A DNA stretch of 64,000 bases from assembly GCF_008831285.2 (NCBI RefSeq), contig NC_045140.1, positions 5,933,528-5,997,527 of the forward strand, in the 5' to 3' direction. Of this stretch, positions 60,247-64,000 are shown piece after piece; positions within the stretch are counted from its first letter, which is position 1; each line of letters starts with the position of its first letter. The notes under the pieces were generated by a model. It made no database searches. It saw only the letters and a program-made list of their open reading frames with translations, and was not told the DNA's origin. This DNA comes from Nymphaea colorata. Taxonomy: Eukaryota > Streptophyta > Magnoliopsida > Nymphaeales > Nymphaeaceae. Position numbers and translations under genes: made by a program.

Positions 60247-63200
60247 TTTTATCCGCAGCTATTTGAACTGGGATGATTACGGAAATGTCAGATAAGGACA
60301 TCTTCTTAATCTGTTTGATCTCAGAGTTTTTGAGGCTATTTTTAGGAGTAAAATCCCAAAAATTAATTGGAATTGTACCTTTGTCTAGCAGAGCCTTTGT
60401 GACTTTTTCTGAGACCGCCCACTTCTCTTGTTGTTTTGGGGCTATGGGCACTTCATTGTCTGAGTAGATTCCTCTGTCAATGTCTGAGCCAGATTCAGAG
60501 GTTGAATTATCCGAGCTGCTGCTGTTGTCTTGGATAATTTCATAAGGACTGGTGGTGGCAAAATTATTGCAGAACTCACTTTTGCAATCGAACTCTTCGG
60601 GTTCAGATTCTGATTCTGCAATTAATACTTCTTTGCCTTTTTTGCCTACCATGCAGATGTGTCCACCGGCTTCAGAAGATGACTCTGTACTTATGCTTAT
60701 GATTTCATCATCTTCTTCTTCTTCATCAGCCAAATAAAACACATTTCGATTTTTGAGGCATTCCTCAAACTCTACTTTGTTCTCGATCAGGTCCCAATCT
60801 TGTTCAATTTCTGGGACTTCGAACATCATCTTAATTTGACGAGGAGCTCTATTTGGGCATTTGTTAGCATAATGCCCTTTTTTGCGACATGCAAAACACC
60901 GGTCATCTTTTTTGTTGTCACTGCTTCTCCTTCGTCGAAAAAATCTGTAAGGCTTGAACGGTCGCCTTGATTTGGTTCGTCTGAACCTTCGAAATCTTGG
61001 TTTGAATTTCTTTGGCAGATTCTGTTCTTCTGCTCCATCAATCTGACCACAAATATTTTTCCCAACTTTTGGCAATTCATGGTTTGCCTTGAGTCGGTAA
61101 CAGAGCTTTTTGATCTCTTGCCGAACTACTTGTTGGAGATCAACTAAATTCAGATTTTCTACCAAGATGCTGCGATGTGATAGCTCATCAAGGACAATAT
61201 TACCCAATGATTCGGGTAAAGAAGCAAGAAAAGACATACCGATTGTTGAGAGGGCATGAGCGCCTAGCCGATAGGCTTCGTTGAGATAGTCCTCTGCATA
61301 TTGCTCGAATTGGCTTATGTCTTTCAGCTTTCTTTTGGTAAACATCAGCCAATCTGATGATTGATGTGCTAGAAGGTTTGGCTGAAACTCGAGAATGATG
61401 CGGTTGCCTAAGACTGCTAGATCATCATTCATAATTTCACTTTTCTCCGTGTCTGGCAAGAACTTCCACCAATTTGCTACTCGTCCTGAAAATGTAAACG
61501 GTAAGATTCTCCATGCTTGTTCTGGAGACAACCGTTTTTGGGTTACCACCATGTGTAGATGTTGTGCCCATAATCTGATGACTTCGGCTACCTTTGTGGT
61601 AGGGCATGTGTCAATGTTTAGAATTGGGATTTCTGAACCCAGAGAAATCACATGTTTCTTGACCTCGGGAGGTTTGTTATGTCGCTGATTCTGGAACATC
61701 TTCATGTCAGCATCTTTGAAATTTGGCATAAGATAAAAATCTTTATATGCCACTGGTTTTTGCCGACTTCCGAGAATATATGAACTGGTTTCTCGAATCG
61801 ACAGGTTTTGGGAGTGAGCTTTTAAGGCTTCCTTTGATTTAGCCTTAAGCTCCTTTCTTTCTCCATTTATCATGGACTTGACAACTTCCATGTTAGCTTC
61901 TACGATTTGGAGCTGTTCTTCAATTCGTCGGAAATGCTTTTCTGCATATGTGCTCCAATGGATGAGGTAGTTTAGCTGTCGAGTTTTGTCATCTTGGGTT
62001 TTAGGAGACTGGGCTGAATGCAGAAGTAGATAGCTTACGTCTGCACGGAACTCTGGTGTTCCTTTCTGCATTTCTTCAGCTGTAGTTGTGGTGTAGGCCA
62101 TTTTCGGGGGCCAATCTCCAGTGGTAACATAACCGGGGCCGCTTTCGCCGGGTTCAGTTTTGGGTGATGATGTGGAAGTCATCATCATCATTTTTACTGC
62201 CGAATCCCTATTGGGGGATAAAAGTTCTTCAGAGAGACTTCTGACCGTTGGCAGTACCTGTGGTAAACTTAAAGATCTTGTGGGCTGTAGCTGCAGCTGG
62301 GACTGTCTGTGAGCATGTTTTTCTGGGTATTTTGAAAATATGCTCTGCCAAGATTTTCTTTCCTTGTACTTTTGGCGTTGTAAGAATTCTCCAATTGCTG
62401 GATACCCTTGTAGATACCCTTCATTTGAAATTTCGACTCCTACTTGCATGATGTTCTTGTTCATGGATAATGGAAAATTGATTCCATAATCCAGTCTAAA
62501 GCTGGTGAGGGTGATTTGCAGGAGGTTGAACGTGCATCTGGAAGTGATGGTAGCATAAATGGATTTGGCTACCAGGTTTACGTCTTTAATTTGAACGCAT
62601 AGAACAAAAGCTTGAAGGAGGTGAGGATCTTGTAGTGACAGCGTGAAGTTTGGCTGAACACAACAGAGACCATCTTTGGAGAGTTCTCTGGTAAACTCAC
62701 AGATAAGAGCTTGCTTCCAATCCACGTGGCGCACATCAAGGAGAGAAATCAAATATGGAGCGTTAAGCTCATACTTGAAATGAGGTTTTACCAAAACATC
62801 GATTTGCCCGAGATGGACAAACTTGTAGCCTTGAACGTCTTCCTTAGTGAAAAAGGGAAGAAAAACAGGTCTGATTCCACTTCCTTGGATTGAAAGTGAA
62901 ACTTCTGTCTGTTTAACCGACCTTTGAATTTTCATAAGATTAACCGTTAATAAATAGAGATCATTTTTCTTTATACCTGGGAAAGATACCTCTTTGTTTT
63001 CATCAGAGGATTCAATCTCATGTTCTATGAGAGCTGTATGAATCTCTGAGATTTCAGTAGAAGGTCCGGCTTCAGAAATTGAATGCCTGCCGGATTGCAC
63101 TCGAGCTAGCATTTTCATCTGTGGATGCTGACTCCGGGGTTCCTTCCATAAGAAGCTGGATTCAACTAGCCAAGATTTTCTTTGTACGAATTTTTTGAGG

Positions 63201-63280
63201 TAGATGACAGGATGCGTGACTGCATGATGAGTCATCATCATGGTCTGGATGACCATGTCTGCACTCATGCTCATCGTCAC
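60170..63280 (-). pseudogene. block 4: movement protein, coiled-coil segment, capsid and CCHC knuckle
   Basis: A 1036-codon frame. Movement protein at about residues 96-330, lacking five residues present in the other blocks after KEDVQG (15-base deletion between AAGGCT repeats, near 62835). A charged helical segment follows at ~440-500. The capsid lies at ~530-760, with LSPEQAWRILPFTFSGRVA near its start, and the CCHC knuckle CFACRKKGHYANKCP at ~795 (60856-60897). An acidic Ser-rich linker leads to the protease, where one extra A in an A run near 60235 shifts the frame. Confidence 0.92.
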
Positions 63281-63940
63281 TGTCTGGAACTATATGTTCA
63301 ACCAGGTGTGGTTCATGTTCTTCGATACATTCAATTTCATGCTCAGGATCAGCCCATCTGCTGAGGTGGTCCCAATCTATGCGCTCGTCAAAAACAGCTT
63401 TTATATGGATCTGTTCTCCAAACCAGTGTGGTACCTTGCTGAGAGTGCAGAATATGGGGACAAACATGTTATCCTCATTTGGGTCTGGCACAATATGTTT
63501 GAGAACGAAGAACTGTTTTTCCTTTTCCATCAAAGACATGAAATAACCGCCCCAACCCGTGATATCTTGGATACTGCAAGACGGTCCTCGCCATTCTTCG
63601 AGGATGGTAGCATCATCCCATGAAGGAAGCATAGCTTTGTTCAGGGCAATCAAAACTTTGCGTTTGCACCACGGGGCATAAGGTGAACTTTCAGTCATCT
63701 GCGCAACTTCAACACATTTGAAGTCGACAGAGCGATCAGGCACGATTCCGGAGGGATAGTGATCCTTGAGGCTCCAGAACTGGGCTCCTTGAACGTAACC
63801 TTGTTGAAGGTTGTCATAGACAACTTGATTGTACATAGGTTTTTGTCCGGGAAGGATGGGATCTTCCGGGTAACATTCATTGTAATGTTTGACAAACTTG
63901 TTTGACAAACTTGTTTGACAAACTGGGATGTTTGTGCCAT
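63162..63940 (-). pseudogene. block 4: N-terminal region of the polyprotein
   Basis: Same unrecognised domain as in blocks 1 and 3 (KHYNECYPEDPILPGQ ... ITGWGGYFMSLMEKEKQFF), ending in the His/Asp/Cys-rich stretch. The start codon is missing. A small rearrangement near 63165-63170 shifts the frame into the next piece. At 63888-63922 a 13-base word (TTTGACAAACTTG) is repeated nearly three times at the edge of the block. Confidence 0.88.
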
Positions 63941-63957
63941 GACGCCGGACATGATAT

Positions 63958-64000
63958 TTACAATGAATGTTACCCAGAAGATCCCATCCTTCCTGGACAA
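63958..64000 (+). pseudogene. endogenous pararetrovirus block 5, cut by window end
   Basis: The + strand N-terminal viral sequence starts again (ACAATGAATGTTACCC, encoding NECYPEDPILP type residues), in the opposite orientation to block 4, after about 18 bases of filler. It shows that the inverted array continues beyond the window. Confidence 0.85.

Larger units (their letters stand above)
57829..63940 (-). mobile_element. endogenous pararetrovirus block 4, almost complete polyprotein
   Basis: The longest viral block, on the minus strand. It covers the polyprotein from about 45 codons after the start to near the C-terminus of the RNase H part, and is the only block with the capsid N-terminus. 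The intergenic region is missing. It is read in three long pieces (63908-63165, 63280-60170, 60246-57838). Comparing it with blocks 1 and 3 implies a genome of about 6.8 kb with a single ORF. Confidence 0.93.

Noticed and set aside
45587-64000. LTR retrotransposon (gypsy) instead of pararetrovirus
   Set aside because: There is no integrase domain and no LTR, a 30K-type movement protein is fused upstream of the capsid, and the intergenic region with tRNA-Met site fits Caulimoviridae.

Overview
The window looks like heterochromatic, AT-rich nuclear DNA of a flowering plant. The evidence is Ty1/copia elements primed by initiator tRNA-Met, an L1-type LINE, hAT-like MITEs, a spliced NAC-type gene (a plant-only family), and endogenous copies of a Caulimoviridae-like pararetrovirus. 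Species cannot be decided from the sequence. Almost everything is repeat or broken retroelement; the only plausible intact host gene is a short three-exon NAC-like gene at 18226-21689.

Layout. (1) 1-5092: end of a hAT-like element, then a decayed + strand Copia element (Copia-1) with both LTRs and a perfect 215-bp internal tandem duplication. (2) 5093-15800: a decayed + strand LINE whose endonuclease and reverse transcriptase regions are split by a hAT MITE (6411-6793, perfect 8-bp target duplication CTCTTGGA) and by a complete minus strand Copia element (Copia-2, 7542-12637, 5-bp target duplication with one mismatch). (3) 15800-29937: minisatellites, microsatellites, MITEs and a 4.7-kb direct duplication (16079-20776 and 25289-29937). 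The duplication carries the NAC-like gene; the second copy is broken by single-base deletions and ends at a 100-N assembly gap (29938-30037). (4) 30038-45586: a 15.5-kb satellite array with a unit of about 1.19 kb. Each unit is itself a long imperfect palindrome of ~114-bp monomers, about four to six forward followed by the same monomers in reverse-complement, mirror order. (5) 45587-64000: at least five blocks of one endogenous pararetrovirus in alternating orientation (+,-,+,-,+), joined to the satellite and to each other at short microhomologies.

The viral genome implied by comparing blocks is about 6.8 kb. It has one long polyprotein: an unrecognised N-terminal region with a His/Cys/Asp-rich stretch, 30K-type movement protein, a coiled-coil segment, capsid with CCHC knuckle, aspartic protease, reverse transcriptase and RNase H. 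A ~530-bp intergenic region holds a TGACG inverted repeat, a TATA box and a tRNA-Met primer site that overlaps the polyprotein start codon. Every copy is broken by stops, frameshifts, deletions or truncation.

The most interesting items are the palindromic higher-order satellite, the alternating inverted viral array with a junction present twice, and the compact duplicated NAC-like gene. The single-base deletions around the gap suggest low consensus quality from about 26.8 to 34.3 kb, so breaks there should be read with caution.
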